Origin: Phycisphaerales bacterium
GTDB taxonomy: Bacteria; Planctomycetota; Phycisphaerae; UBA1845; UTPLA1
Length of the DNA: 64,000 nucleotides
Assembly: GCA_020639075.1 (NCBI GenBank)
Contig: JACKHI010000002.1
Span: 558,001 to 622,000, forward strand
Reading direction: 5' to 3'
Numbering within the stretch: position 1 is the first letter of the stretch; every line of letters starts with the position of its first letter. The notes beneath the pieces were generated by a model, which searched no databases, was not told where the DNA came from, and saw only the letters and a list, made by a program, of their open reading frames with translations. A program made the position numbers and the translations under genes. Below, piece after piece: positions 8,514 through 18,500 of this stretch.

Positions 8514-9920
8514 TTAGCCGCCGACGACGTCTTTACCGCGGGTTCGCCACCAGATGACGCCCATGAGGATCATTCCCATGAGGCTGAAGGGTAGCATGGC
8601 GAAGTACCAGGCATTCCAGCCGAGGTCGGTATTGGCTTTTGCGTAGTCGAGCAGCCGACCAAGTTCATGCCCGGCGATTCCGGCGCCAATGTACTGAAAC
8701 GAATCGATGACGCCGGCGGCAAAGCCAGCCATTTTTCGGCCACCTAAGTCCATGGCGGCGGCGGTACCGAGAATCGAATGGGTCGAGTTGCAGGTCAGTG
8801 CAATCATCAGCATCAGAAATGCGGCGAGCCCCGGGGAGGCAATGTCGGGGCTGTTGAGGAGTATGGCGGCGAGAAGGATGACGATGGATTCGACCGCATA
8901 GAGCCCCATGGCGACGGGGGCGCGTCGGCCCTTGAAGAGGGTGTCCGAGATGTAACCTGAGCTGATGGATCCGACGAAGCCGCAGAGCGGCAAGAGCGCG
9001 CCTGTAATGATGACAAGTGTCGACGTCTTGATGTCGAGTCCCCATGCCTGATCAAAATAGGCGACCCACCAGCCGCTTTGGGCCGACCGAACAAAGCCTG
9101 TGCAGAAATAGGCGCACGCGGTCACCCAGACCATGGGTTTTCCGAGAATTGTTCTGAGGACGTGGACTAGCGGTATGTTCTCGTCGTGTTCACCGTCCTG
9201 TTCCGCTTCGCGCTCATCGTGGTCGATTTCGTAGCCGGTTTCTTCCGGATTGTTCTTTGCGATCAACAACATGAATACGACAACGATCGCAACAAACATC
9301 GGCGGAACAAAGAACAGCCATTCCCATCGACCTCCGATGATGAACTTGTAACCAAAGAGCATGCAGATGTGTGCGGTCAACAACCATGGGCCAAAGGTGT
9401 TGATCGCGATGTACCCCATTTGAATCATCAGGCCGAACACGCCCGCGAATCTGCCACGTTCGGCTCGCGTGAACCATGCGGTGTTGACTTTGACCATACC
9501 CGGCGCGCCGAACGATTGCGCGTAGCCGTCAGCGCCGCGAATGATACAGAAATAGAGCAGGATACTTGCGGAGCCTGTAAAGGAAGTCACGCCGAACAAG
9601 ACGTTCAGCACGATGGTCAAAACGGCGCCCAGGGCCATCGCCTGTTTGCCGCCGAGTTTGTCGGTGAACAATCCATTGACGAATTGTCCGACGGCGTATG
9701 CCCAGTCGCGGGATGTATTGATGAGTCCAAATTGAGCATTATTGAAACCGAACTTGTCCATGATGTTCGGTGCGACGACGGCGATGTTGTATCGGCAGGT
9801 GTAATAGGAGGCGTACATGAGGCCGAGCATGAACCAGTTCTGGCCGCGGCGGGCGCGAAATCCAGGTGGATGCTCGGGAGCAGAGCGGTCGCTATTGGAA
9901 GTGCTCGTGTTTGATGTCAT
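8514..9920 (-). CDS. MFS transporter of the organophosphate:phosphate antiporter (OPA) family
   Basis: The 468-residue protein has about 12 membrane helices. Its first helix region contains YASYYTCRYNIAVVAPN, which matches the signature of GlpT/UhpT-type OPA carriers, followed by the loop-2 motif LFTDKLGGKQAM. These proteins exchange inorganic phosphate for a phosphate ester such as glycerol-3-phosphate or a sugar phosphate. A charged cytoplasmic loop (about 230-255, rich in Glu/Asp/His) separates the two halves. It ends 34 bp before the epimerase gene on the same strand, so the two may be co-transcribed. The actual substrate is unknown. Confidence 0.88.
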   Translation of the reverse strand: MTSNTSTSNSDRSAPEHPPGFRARRGQNWFMLGLMYASYYTCRYNIAVVAPNIMDKFGFNNAQFGLINTSRDWAYAVGQFVNGLFTDKLGGKQAMALGAVLTIVLNVLFGVTSFTGSASILLYFCIIRGADGYAQSFGAPGMVKVNTAWFTRAERGRFAGVFGLMIQMGYIAINTFGPWLLTAHICMLFGYKFIIGGRWEWLFFVPPMFVAIVVVFMLLIAKNNPEETGYEIDHDEREAEQDGEHDENIPLVHVLRTILGKPMVWVTACAYFCTGFVRSAQSGWWVAYFDQAWGLDIKTSTLVIITGALLPLCGFVGSISSGYISDTLFKGRRAPVAMGLYAVESIVILLAAILLNSPDIASPGLAAFLMLMIALTCNSTHSILGTAAAMDLGGRKMAGFAAGVIDSFQYIGAGIAGHELGRLLDYAKANTDLGWNAWYFAMLPFSLMGMILMGVIWWRTRGKDVVGG

Positions 9921-9952
9921 GGAATGGTATTCCCGAGTGACTGTCGCGGCGG

Positions 9953-11245
9953 CTAACGCATATGGCGCAAATTAATGACGCCGATCATGAGAATAAAACC
10001 CTGAATTCCGATGGCTATCATGCTGATCCGCTCCCAGCCAGTCGCAGCGAACAGGAGTTCGACGCCAATTGCAATAGCAAACGCAAGTACAGCCATTCGT
10101 CTCATTGACCAGAACCCCAGCATCATGAGAGCCGTCACGCAGATTGGGACAATCCAGGGGCGTGTGTCACTGCTTGGGTCGTATTCGCTGTCATGCACCC
10201 GAAATTGAATCGGATATGCGCCGCCAATCGGCGCGGGGGGCTCGCCGTTCTTGCCTTCATCCATCTCCGGCGTGCCTGTGATCTGCCAGATTGCGTCCCT
10301 GTCGCCGGTGCGAGAGGGCGCAGTCGTTGCAGGTTCTTCCTGATTGGAATCCGCGTTGATCGGTTCGATCTTTTTGAATTTCAAGCCGTTGGGTAGCTTT
10401 CGGCTGTTGCAAATCCACGTGAGGGGTGGTTTGCCGCCGGTGGCGTTCATTGTGGCGGTGTACGGCTCGCCGACTCGAGCAGTGGGAAGCGAATCAATCG
10501 TGATTTTGGGCGAAGGCTCATCAATCGCTTCAATGCGAACTACTCCGGCATATTGGTGTTTTCCTCTGGCGTCCACAACCCGAAGCGTAAACGGAAAGTC
10601 TCCGGCTTCGCTGGCTGTGCCTTCCAAACGTCCGTCGGATCTCAGCGATAGCCCATCGGGGAATCGGCCGCTGACTCGATGCCATGCAAGCGGAGGTTTC
10701 AGCTCCGGGGCCGAGAGGTCTTCGCGGAAAGACTCTCCCAATGGTGCCGACAGAACACAGGGATGAAGAGCATGAATAGCGTTCTTCGATTCAGGGCCCT
10801 CAACGACCAGAACGAATTCCTTCGAATCGGCGTTAGTGAATCCGGCGAACAACATGTTTTCGATCGACGTCCACATGATGAGCGCAGTGAGAATCAGCAG
10901 ATAGGTAATACCGACCGTCGCGGCGAGACTCGTCGGGCGTCGTGGGTTGTGCGGCGGCTTGGTGCCGAGTTTCTCCGGGATGATGTCATTGCCGGCGTAA
11001 AGCGTTGGACGCCATTCGTTGTCGGGACCGGTTCGGGCGGCTTTAAGTGTGAAGTGGCCTCTGCCGGGAGCACCGGGGATGTCGAGGCGCTGGTTGATGC
11101 CGGCGAAGATGCCGCGGCGATAGACGGGGTTGCCGTCGAGCGTCAGTGATTTCGTGCCGAGCCAGCCGGAGATCGAGGAGATCTGGAGGCGCAGGTCGGC
11201 GGGGCCGGTCGGTGTGGGCAGGTCCCAATGGAATTCGTAGCGCAT
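9953..11245 (-). CDS. Membrane protein with putative-Ig (He_PIG-like) repeats
   Basis: From the ATG at 11245 the product has 430 residues. Residues 1-75 form a soluble beta-rich region; a membrane helix follows at about 105-125. Then come two putative-Ig repeats with the recurring pattern PPLAWHRVSGRFPDGLSL and PPLTWICNSRKLPNGLKF, typical of He_PIG domains, each ending in a phrase like FTLRVVDARG. Three further membrane helices close the protein. The frame is open to an ATG at 11359, but the extra 38 residues are Arg-rich and look non-coding, so I prefer 11245; neither start has a good Shine-Dalgarno. No function can be assigned. Confidence 0.72.
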   Translation of the reverse strand: MRYEFHWDLPTPTGPADLRLQISSISGWLGTKSLTLDGNPVYRRGIFAGINQRLDIPGAPGRGHFTLKAARTGPDNEWRPTLYAGNDIIPEKLGTKPPHNPRRPTSLAATVGITYLLILTALIMWTSIENMLFAGFTNADSKEFVLVVEGPESKNAIHALHPCVLSAPLGESFREDLSAPELKPPLAWHRVSGRFPDGLSLRSDGRLEGTASEAGDFPFTLRVVDARGKHQYAGVVRIEAIDEPSPKITIDSLPTARVGEPYTATMNATGGKPPLTWICNSRKLPNGLKFKKIEPINADSNQEEPATTAPSRTGDRDAIWQITGTPEMDEGKNGEPPAPIGGAYPIQFRVHDSEYDPSSDTRPWIVPICVTALMMLGFWSMRRMAVLAFAIAIGVELLFAATGWERISMIAIGIQGFILMIGVINLRHMR

Positions 11246-11359
11246 TCGTCGAGATTCCCGATTGTCGTGTACGGCGTTCGGCGGGCCGGAGTATATCGAT
11301 GTGAGGGCAGGTCGCCAAACGTCGATGATGGTTGTTACGCGAATCCATGAGATCTTCAT

Positions 11360-11893
11360 GATGTGATGGGCTTACGCGTCAAAGTATTTTCGGATTCCGG
11401 GATTGACTGTTGACTTCGGTGTCGCAGGTAGGGGCGTGTGCGACACGCCGACGCCCAACGTGACGCCGACAGGCAATTCCGCCGCCCCTTCGGGGCGGTA
11501 ACAAAGGAGAGAAACGCGTTCCGCGGGTTGCGCTGCGACCGCTGCGCGGTCTTCGCTCCACCCGTGGCAACGATCCGGCGCTCCTTCGGAGCGAGATTGA
11601 ACCGGGACCCACGGGTGTTTTCGGCAATTGCGCGCTTCGAGAACTCGTATTCGAATTCCCGGACAGTGTCGTGCTCAAAGGGAGGTATTGGGCGGCGAAC
11701 CGCGGTTTTGCAGGTGATGTGGTCGTCGAAAAGCAAATTGCCTTGCCTGCATGCTCCCCTTGAAGGGGGAGCATTGCACCCGGCTGCGCGCTCACATGCT
11801 TGCCTTGGAGGGCAAGCATGGCACCCGGCCCCCGGCAATATGTCGACTTTGGGCGTCGGCATGGCACCCGACGCGCCGAGTCTTTCTCGCGTG
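11360..11893. repeat. Gene-free region packed with short perfect palindromes
   Basis: In 534 bp there are at least seven perfect short stem-loops: 11433-11449 (7-bp stem), 11482-11498 (7 bp, TTC loop), 11537-11551 (6 bp), 11579-11593 (6 bp, TTC loop), 11751-11774 (9 bp), 11795-11820 (10 bp) and 11853-11874 (7 bp). The frames here have the low-complexity composition of spurious translations. The element lies between the putative-Ig gene and the 3' end of comEC, both on the minus strand. It looks like a REP/BIME-type or other small non-autonomous repeat cluster; no transposase is present in the window. Confidence 0.7.
11751..11874. repeat. Three stem-loops sharing the tag GCAT-K-GCACCCG
   Basis: Within the palindromic block, three successive hairpins (11751-11774, 11795-11820 and 11853-11874) share the sequence GCATTGCACCCGG or GCATGGCACCCG. 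In the first two it starts in the right arm and runs downstream; in the third it lies in the loop and right arm. Stems are 9, 10 and 7 bp with loops of 6, 6 and 8 nt. The shared tag suggests duplication of one unit rather than chance. Confidence 0.65.
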
Positions 11894-14455
11894 TTATGGC
11901 GTGATGAAGGGCGTGGCTTCGAGGTTGTGATTTTTGATGCGGAGGCGGATGCACCCGTCGTCGGCAGTTGTCAGGTAGCGGCGGGCATTGCCGACGATTT
12001 GCTCGATGCCGTTGGTGGTGAGCGTGCGGCGCTGGCCGGTTGAGCGGACGGCGATTGACGGGTTCACGGTGTCGATGAAGCGCCGTGTGTTGGACACGAC
12101 GCTACCGTGATGCGGGAGGGCCAGTGCGTCGGCGTGGATGTCGGGGAGCGCCACCAATTGTCCGAGGCCCCACTCGGACTGATCGCCCGTCAGCAGGATG
12201 GATTTGCCTTCGTAGGTCAGGCGCAGTGCAAGGGAGGTATCGTTCGCGCTCGGGGCGCGGCTGATGCTGGATGGCGGGGGCGATAGAACTTCGAAGCGAA
12301 CCGAAGTCGGGTTGGTCCACTCCTTCGGGGCCGCAAGGGTCTCGATGCTCGCGCCGGCGTCGCGCATCGCCTCAAGGAATCGCCACGCGCCGTCCTTCTC
12401 TTTCACGAAATTCTGAAATTGATCGCTGATGATGATTTTGCGAATGGGGACGGACTTGTGGATGTTGATCATCGCGCCGTAGTGGTCGAAGTTGGCGTGG
12501 GTGACGAAGGCCGTGTCGATCTCGTGAATCGCGCGATGTTCCAGGAATGCCAGAGCGGTGGCAGAGGCGTCGAAGGGGGAGCGCGTGCCGAAGTCGAAGA
12601 GCATCGCGCGGCCGTCTGGAAGTTCGATGATCGTGCCTGTGCCGTCGCCGACGGCGAGCACCCAGACGTTGAGTGCTCCGGCATCGCGTCGGACCCAGCG
12701 TGCGGGGATGAGCCACCAGAGGATGAGAATCGCATAGATGGCGAGGGTGGCGGGCCGGCGTTCGAATAGCGCGGGTCGCCAGATCCGCAGCGCGATGACG
12801 CCGTAGACGGCGACGACCCAGGTTAGTGACGGGTTGTTGCCGCCGAGGAGACTGCCGGGGATGGCGGCCAGCGTCTGCACGAAAGCTAAGAAGATCGCGA
12901 TGGCCATCTGGAGAGCGGGGCCTGTCAGGATGACGCTCGAAGGAAAAAGGAGTGCGAGCAGGACCTTTAGAAAGCCGAGCGCCGTCACGCAAAAGGCGGG
13001 AACCCACAGCAAGAGGTTGTAGATCCAACCGAAGGGCGCGAATCGATTGAAATGAAAGCAGGCGAGGGGAACATTGGCGATCCAGACGGCGATTGAGGCC
13101 GTCAATGTAAGGCGGACGGCTCGGAGGATCGCATTCGCGATGAGGTCGCGTTTTCTCGGCAGCCTCGGCGTCAGCGGGATGGGTATCGCAGAATCGACGG
13201 CGGCGTCGAGGGCGTCGAGTTTCTGGAATGCGCGGACGCGGCGCGTCAAAGCTGCGTTGACGACGGGCTGCAGATACACGATTGACAGTACGGCGACGAA
13301 GCTGAGTTGAAACGCCGGTCGGAAGAGATCCGTCGGGTCGAGCATCAGCAGAAGTATGGCGGATGCGGCAAGCCAGTTGAGCGTATTGCTGACGCCGGCG
13401 CGATAGATGCCGAAGCAGGCGAGGACGCCGATCGCACCGGCGCGGAGGATGGAAGGGCGCGGTTCGGCGAGTGCGACATAGGCGATGATCAGCATTGCAA
13501 CCGCGACTGCGCATTGTCGGCTCGGCAGGCCGACGAGTCGCATGAGCCACCAGCCGATGAGGGCGAGCCAGCCGACGTGGAGACCGCTGGCGGCGAGGTA
13601 GTGCGCCGCGCCGGTTCGAACGAAGGCGTCATTGAGTGCGGCGTCGACCTGGCTGCGTTGGCCGAGGACCATGGCGGAGAGGACGCCGGCGGCGGGATCG
13701 GATTCGAGTACGGAGTCGTTCAGCAGGTACTGGCGGGTTCGATCGCGCGCTGCCGTGATGAGTCCGGCGAGCGTATCGGCTCGTGATTCACTCAGGGTTG
13801 TGACGGCGGCGGCGTGATCGGTTGAAAGGGCGGCGTGAATGCCCTCGCGTTGCTGCAGGAGGGCCCAGTCATACATGCCGGGATTGGCCGGCCGCATCGG
13901 GCGATACAGGCGGCCGGTAATGCGGATTACGTCGCCGAGTCGCACCATCGGCATCGGTTCTTTGACGGTCACGTTCAGTTTGCCGACGGCGTCGATCCGT
14001 TCGTGATCGCCCTCGACGGCTTCGACATGCAGGATGAATCGTGTTTTTGGCGACGTCGGATAGGCGATAGCGCTGTCGCGCGGTCGTTCGACGATGCGGG
14101 GCACTGAGATGACTCGTCCTGTGACAGTCAGGATGCGCGGTTCATCGTCGACGATTCGCGCGATGTGGTTGTCGGGGAGGTAGCGCATCTTGACGGCGTG
14201 CCGAATGGCGCCGGTCGCTGCGGACAAGACGAAAACGATTGCGATGAGGTACGCTGAATCGCGTCGTTGTTTCATCGTCGCGGCGGCGAAGAGCACTGCG
14301 ATCATGGCGGTCGCGACGGCGATGGTCGGTGGGACTCGCACGGCGTTGTCGATCGTGATTCCAGCGATCAGGCCGATTGCGATCGGCAGCAGCGGCGCCG
14401 GGCGGTGAGTCCTTCTGCGGTCGCTCGCTGCATTCTCAACTGTCGGGAGGATCAT
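11894..14455 (-). CDS. comEC: ComEC/Rec2-type DNA uptake channel
   Basis: From the ATG at 14455 the product has 853 residues. It has an N-terminal pair of membrane helices, an OB-like DUF4131 region (about 75-200), the polytopic Competence domain with the family signature AASGLHVGW, and a C-terminal metallo-beta-lactamase-like domain with HANFDH and ALPHHGS. ComEC forms the inner-membrane channel that takes up single-stranded DNA in naturally competent bacteria, and the C-terminal domain is a proposed nuclease. The frame is open 81 codons further upstream, but the ATG at 14455 overlaps the upstream stop as ATGA and the extra residues are Arg-rich. No other com or type IV pilus gene is in the window. 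Confidence 0.92.
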   Translation of the reverse strand: MILPTVENAASDRRRTHRPAPLLPIAIGLIAGITIDNAVRVPPTIAVATAMIAVLFAAATMKQRRDSAYLIAIVFVLSAATGAIRHAVKMRYLPDNHIARIVDDEPRILTVTGRVISVPRIVERPRDSAIAYPTSPKTRFILHVEAVEGDHERIDAVGKLNVTVKEPMPMVRLGDVIRITGRLYRPMRPANPGMYDWALLQQREGIHAALSTDHAAAVTTLSESRADTLAGLITAARDRTRQYLLNDSVLESDPAAGVLSAMVLGQRSQVDAALNDAFVRTGAAHYLAASGLHVGWLALIGWWLMRLVGLPSRQCAVAVAMLIIAYVALAEPRPSILRAGAIGVLACFGIYRAGVSNTLNWLAASAILLLMLDPTDLFRPAFQLSFVAVLSIVYLQPVVNAALTRRVRAFQKLDALDAAVDSAIPIPLTPRLPRKRDLIANAILRAVRLTLTASIAVWIANVPLACFHFNRFAPFGWIYNLLLWVPAFCVTALGFLKVLLALLFPSSVILTGPALQMAIAIFLAFVQTLAAIPGSLLGGNNPSLTWVVAVYGVIALRIWRPALFERRPATLAIYAILILWWLIPARWVRRDAGALNVWVLAVGDGTGTIIELPDGRAMLFDFGTRSPFDASATALAFLEHRAIHEIDTAFVTHANFDHYGAMINIHKSVPIRKIIISDQFQNFVKEKDGAWRFLEAMRDAGASIETLAAPKEWTNPTSVRFEVLSPPPSSISRAPSANDTSLALRLTYEGKSILLTGDQSEWGLGQLVALPDIHADALALPHHGSVVSNTRRFIDTVNPSIAVRSTGQRRTLTTNGIEQIVGNARRYLTTADDGCIRLRIKNHNLEATPFITP

Positions 14456-15315
14456 CGTTCGATCAGGGGCCAGAATGCGCGATATAGAAACAGAAACAGC
14501 AGCTGTGCGAATAGACCTGTCGCGAGAACCGTCGTACGTGATTGTCCGCCTCGGAGGTTGGCGACGATTGTCGAGAAGAGAATTGTCGCTGCGAGGAGTG
14601 CGGCGGCGATCATCGGCCCCGTAAAGAACCGGCCGCCTCGACTCAGGTAAACGCTCGTCAGAAAGAGGGGCAGCGCCGAATGAACGACGAGCTTCCATGC
14701 GCTGAGTTCACGGCTGTAGTTGCGTGTCAGCGCATCGGCGTTCGGGGCGGCGCGGCCCGCGCAGAGAGTGACGAGCATGCCCCATTGTCCCCACAATGGG
14801 GCGAGCAGGAGCGGGCGGTAAATCGGTCGCGGGTACATCCAGTTGAACCAGCTTCGCCAATCGTCGTTCGATGGCCACCAGCCTCTGAGCTCCTGGAGGC
14901 TCAAGACAAGAACAAACAGGCCGAGGAGCACGAGAATCACCAGGATTAACGACTTTTCGCCGACGTGCGTTCTTTCTGTATCGGGTTGGTCGGATTTTCC
15001 GGTTGTCTCAACCAGACGTATGGCGGCGTGGAGCATCAAACGGCCTGAGAATGTCGCAACCAGGACGACGACCGCGACGCTCGGCAGGAGTCGCAGATCT
15101 CCGACTTCGCCGAAGACGCGCCAAGTTGCTCGGAAGACGCCGACCCATAGGAGACCAATCAGCAGTCCGAGCGGGACAATCGGCCAGACGCGTCTGGGCT
15201 TGGCGAAGTCGGGCGGGCCGGGGTCGATCCGCCGGACGAATTGAAAACGCAGGGCCGCAACAATATCCAGCGAGAGCCGTACGAAGAGTGGGGGACTGTT
15301 TGCGTCGATGCTCAT
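14452..15315 (-). CDS. Polytopic membrane protein of unknown function, coupled to comEC
   Basis: The 287-residue product (start at the ATG at 15315, MSIDANSPP) shows about six hydrophobic segments, beginning around residue 43 (VPLGLLIGLLWVGVF), with a charged loop of about 20 residues near 110-130. It overlaps comEC by 4 bp (ATGA), so translation is coupled. The frame continues to 15393, but those residues look non-native. A Yip1-like fold is possible from the helix pattern, though no diagnostic motif is visible. A role linked to ComEC is only suggested by the overlap. Confidence 0.75.
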   Translation of the reverse strand: MSIDANSPPLFVRLSLDIVAALRFQFVRRIDPGPPDFAKPRRVWPIVPLGLLIGLLWVGVFRATWRVFGEVGDLRLLPSVAVVVLVATFSGRLMLHAAIRLVETTGKSDQPDTERTHVGEKSLILVILVLLGLFVLVLSLQELRGWWPSNDDWRSWFNWMYPRPIYRPLLLAPLWGQWGMLVTLCAGRAAPNADALTRNYSRELSAWKLVVHSALPLFLTSVYLSRGGRFFTGPMIAAALLAATILFSTIVANLRGGQSRTTVLATGLFAQLLFLFLYRAFWPLIER

Positions 15316-15527
15316 GGGTATTAACCGGCATCGGCCGGCGCGAAAGCGAGCGTCGGCGGACGCGTTGAGACTACCAGTGCCTTCGGAGACCACAAGGCGG
15401 CGTATCGATGCTCCGCGCGTGGAGATTATCGGATTTTGGGCGTATCATACGGTCGCCTGCGCATGGAATCGACGAATTCGCGTTTGCCCGGCGGCGGGCA
15501 CGGCTGGATGGGGCGGCGGCGATCAGC

Positions 15528-18500
15528 ATGATTGACAGACCTCTGGCAAATCGGTTTCGCATTCCGGCGGCAAATTCATGGGGATTCGTCGGATTGAGAG
15601 CCACTTTTCTGCCGGGAGTTTCAGGAATCGCCCACAGGCACCGCCGCCGAAGCGGGATCGGTCTGTTGCTGCTCGTGTGGATTTACTCGTCGCCACACTC
15701 TGTTCTTGCTCAGAACAACGACGAAGACGACGACAATGATGCACCGAAGCCGCTGGTGCTCCAGCCGATAGTCGGGGGGATGGACGATCGCGACGATCTG
15801 GAGTCCCTGGAGGGGATTCAGCCGGCGATTGATCGCGATGCCGAGTCCTGGTTGCGGCGAGCCGAGGACGCAGCCAATCGCGAGGATTGGAAGCTCGTTG
15901 CGGACACGTTGGAGCGAGTCGTTCGTGATCACGGCAGCACACTCGTGCAGGCGCCGGACGGTACGTATCGATCGGCGATCGAGATGGCCCAGGCGCAGAT
16001 TGCCAGTCTACCTCCCGAAGGGCTGGAGGCTTATCGAATCCTGTTTGATCCGACGGCCAAGCGACTTCTTCACTTGGCACAGGAAAACCACGATCTGAAT
16101 CCGCTGCGGGAAGTCGCTCGCGTTTATCCAATGACGTCGCAGGGCCCCGAAGCACTCGATCTGCTGACGGTCGGGCTGTTGGACTCGTTAAACCCTGGCG
16201 AAGCGCTGGCGTTTCTGAATCGGCTGGACAGGCTGTCGCAGTCGCGCGTATCCAAAACCGAAATCCGGTTGCGAATCGCTGTTGCGGCCGCATTGCTGGG
16301 CCAGCGCGATCGCTCTTTGAAGATCCTGGCGGCGACGACATCGGACGGCGCCGGTATTGCGGCGCGGATCGCGGCGATTCGGGCGTTCGTCGAGTCGGAC
16401 GGCGCGGACGGACTCATGCGATCGCATTTCTCCGGGGCGTGGTCGAGCCGGCTGGGGCCGACATCGGTGGGAATTGCGGAGGCGCTTTCGCCGCTGGTGC
16501 AATCGAATTCCGCAAACGTCGCGGTATTACCGTCGAAGGAGAAGGCGGATCCGAAGGCGTTTCGGGATGTGGCGATTGAGCAAGGCCGGCCGCCGGTCTG
16601 GCGCGTCGTCTCTGACGGCGAGCGGCTGTTTGTGTCGTGCCCTGCGGGCATCGTCGCGTTGGACTCGTCGACTTTTGATGTGTTGTGGCAGGCGCTGCAG
16701 ACGACTCAGCCAATCGATCCGCGGATAGCGGAGCATCGGCAAATCGTTCGTGGATTCGGAGTGATCATTCAGGAGATGGACGAACAGTCATTGCTCGATG
16801 ACTACACGACGACATCACTGTTCCGCGAGTATCGAGGCGCGGTGACGGCGGCGAACGGGCTCGTCTTCAGTATCGATCAGGAGAAGGGGTTGGCCGAGCG
16901 GAATCCGTCGCGTGACGGCGTATTGGTCGGGCAACAATCCGCGGAAGGTGAGCTGTTCGCCGGCGGCAACACGCTGATGGCATACGAGGCCGAAACGGGT
17001 CGCTTGTTGTGGGAGTGCGGGCGTCGTGGACCTCGGGGGCATCCGCTGACGGATGTGCACTTCTACTGCACACCGATCGCGTATGGCGACAACCTGCTCG
17101 TGACGTTCGTCCGCAACGGCGATATCTATCTCGGCGAGCTGAACAGAGACGGCGACGTGATCCGTGAGATTGCGATCGGGACCGGCCGGTCTGCGTTTTT
17201 TCCGATGTACGGTGTATTGGAGCCGACGATCGCGAACGGCAGCGTCTACGTGCCGAGCGGCGCGGGCCTGCTGACGGCCCTATATGAACACGATTTATCT
17301 CTTCGCTGGTTGACGCGATACGAGCGTATCAATCAGTCGCCGGGGCTTGGATTCGATCGACCGGGGGCGCTCATCAACAGCGTCGTCACGACGCCGACGG
17401 ACGAGTGGTTGTCGACGCCGCCGATCCAGGCCGGCGGCTGTGTGTTGCTTGCGCCTCAGGATGCGAATGCGCTGCTGGCGTTTGATGTCGAGACGGGCAA
17501 GCAGTTGTGGTCGAGACCCAGAGGATCCGATCGCTACGTTGTCGGCGCCACGGACGATATTGTCGTCATCGCGGGTAAGTCGGTAACGGCATTGCGGGTG
17601 GCGGACGGCACGGAAGTATGGAGCGTGCAACGTGTTCCGGGCACGGACGCGGAGGCGCTGCACCTTTCAGGTCGGCCTTTAATGTTCGAGGATCGGGTTC
17701 TGGCGCCGACATTGGACGGGCTGATCGCGCTCGATCTGACTACTGGGAAGGCCATTGGAGATCGCGTCGGGGAAGGGCTGACGCTGGGCAATCTCTGTGC
17801 TTTTGACGGCGCGCTCTACAGCATCGGCAATACGAAGATCTCTCGATATCCCGATCCTGTGCAGGCGCAGGACATCGCGCTCGAACGTCTGAAGCGCGAT
17901 CCGCACGACATTCAGGCACTCCAGCGCTTGGCCTGGCTTGCTGCGCTGCGATCGGATTGGACGACATCGTTGGATTGGCTGGATCGGGCGGATAGTGCGA
18001 TTGAAGCGATGCGGTCGGAGCGGGGGGGGCGCGATGACGGCGAGCGGTCGTCACTCGCCGAGTCCAGCGATCGCGTGTCGCATTATCGCGTCAACGTGTT
18101 GATCAGCATGGCGGACGAGGGCGACGAAGAAACGCGATCGATTCAATTGAAGAAGGCGTACGCTGCAGCGCGAATGCCGGTCGATCGCGCGGTGGCGGGG
18201 CTGGCGCTGGCGTCGCACGAGTTTGCGGAGGGTCGCGAAACGGAAGCGGGCGCCTTGTGTGTTCAATTGCTGGTGCAGTCGCGAGGCCGGCCGTTGCGAA
18301 TCGACGACAATTGGCGGATCCAGGATTCGCTCGAGATCGGTCGGCGACTTCGACAGTTCTATCATCGTTCGTCGACTGAAGCGCGGGCTGCGATTGAGGC
18401 CAATCTCGACATAGCGATCAACAGCTTCGTCGAGGCCGGCGATTATCCGGCGATCATTCGATTGGCGGATGCGTTGTCATTCATGCCGCTCGGCGCATCG

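Noticed and set aside
11379..12043. Overlapping open frames on both strands in the palindromic block, some over 190 codons
   Set aside because: Their composition is Arg/Pro/Ser-rich and repetitive, they overlap the hairpins and each other, and they have no Shine-Dalgarno or recognisable domain.
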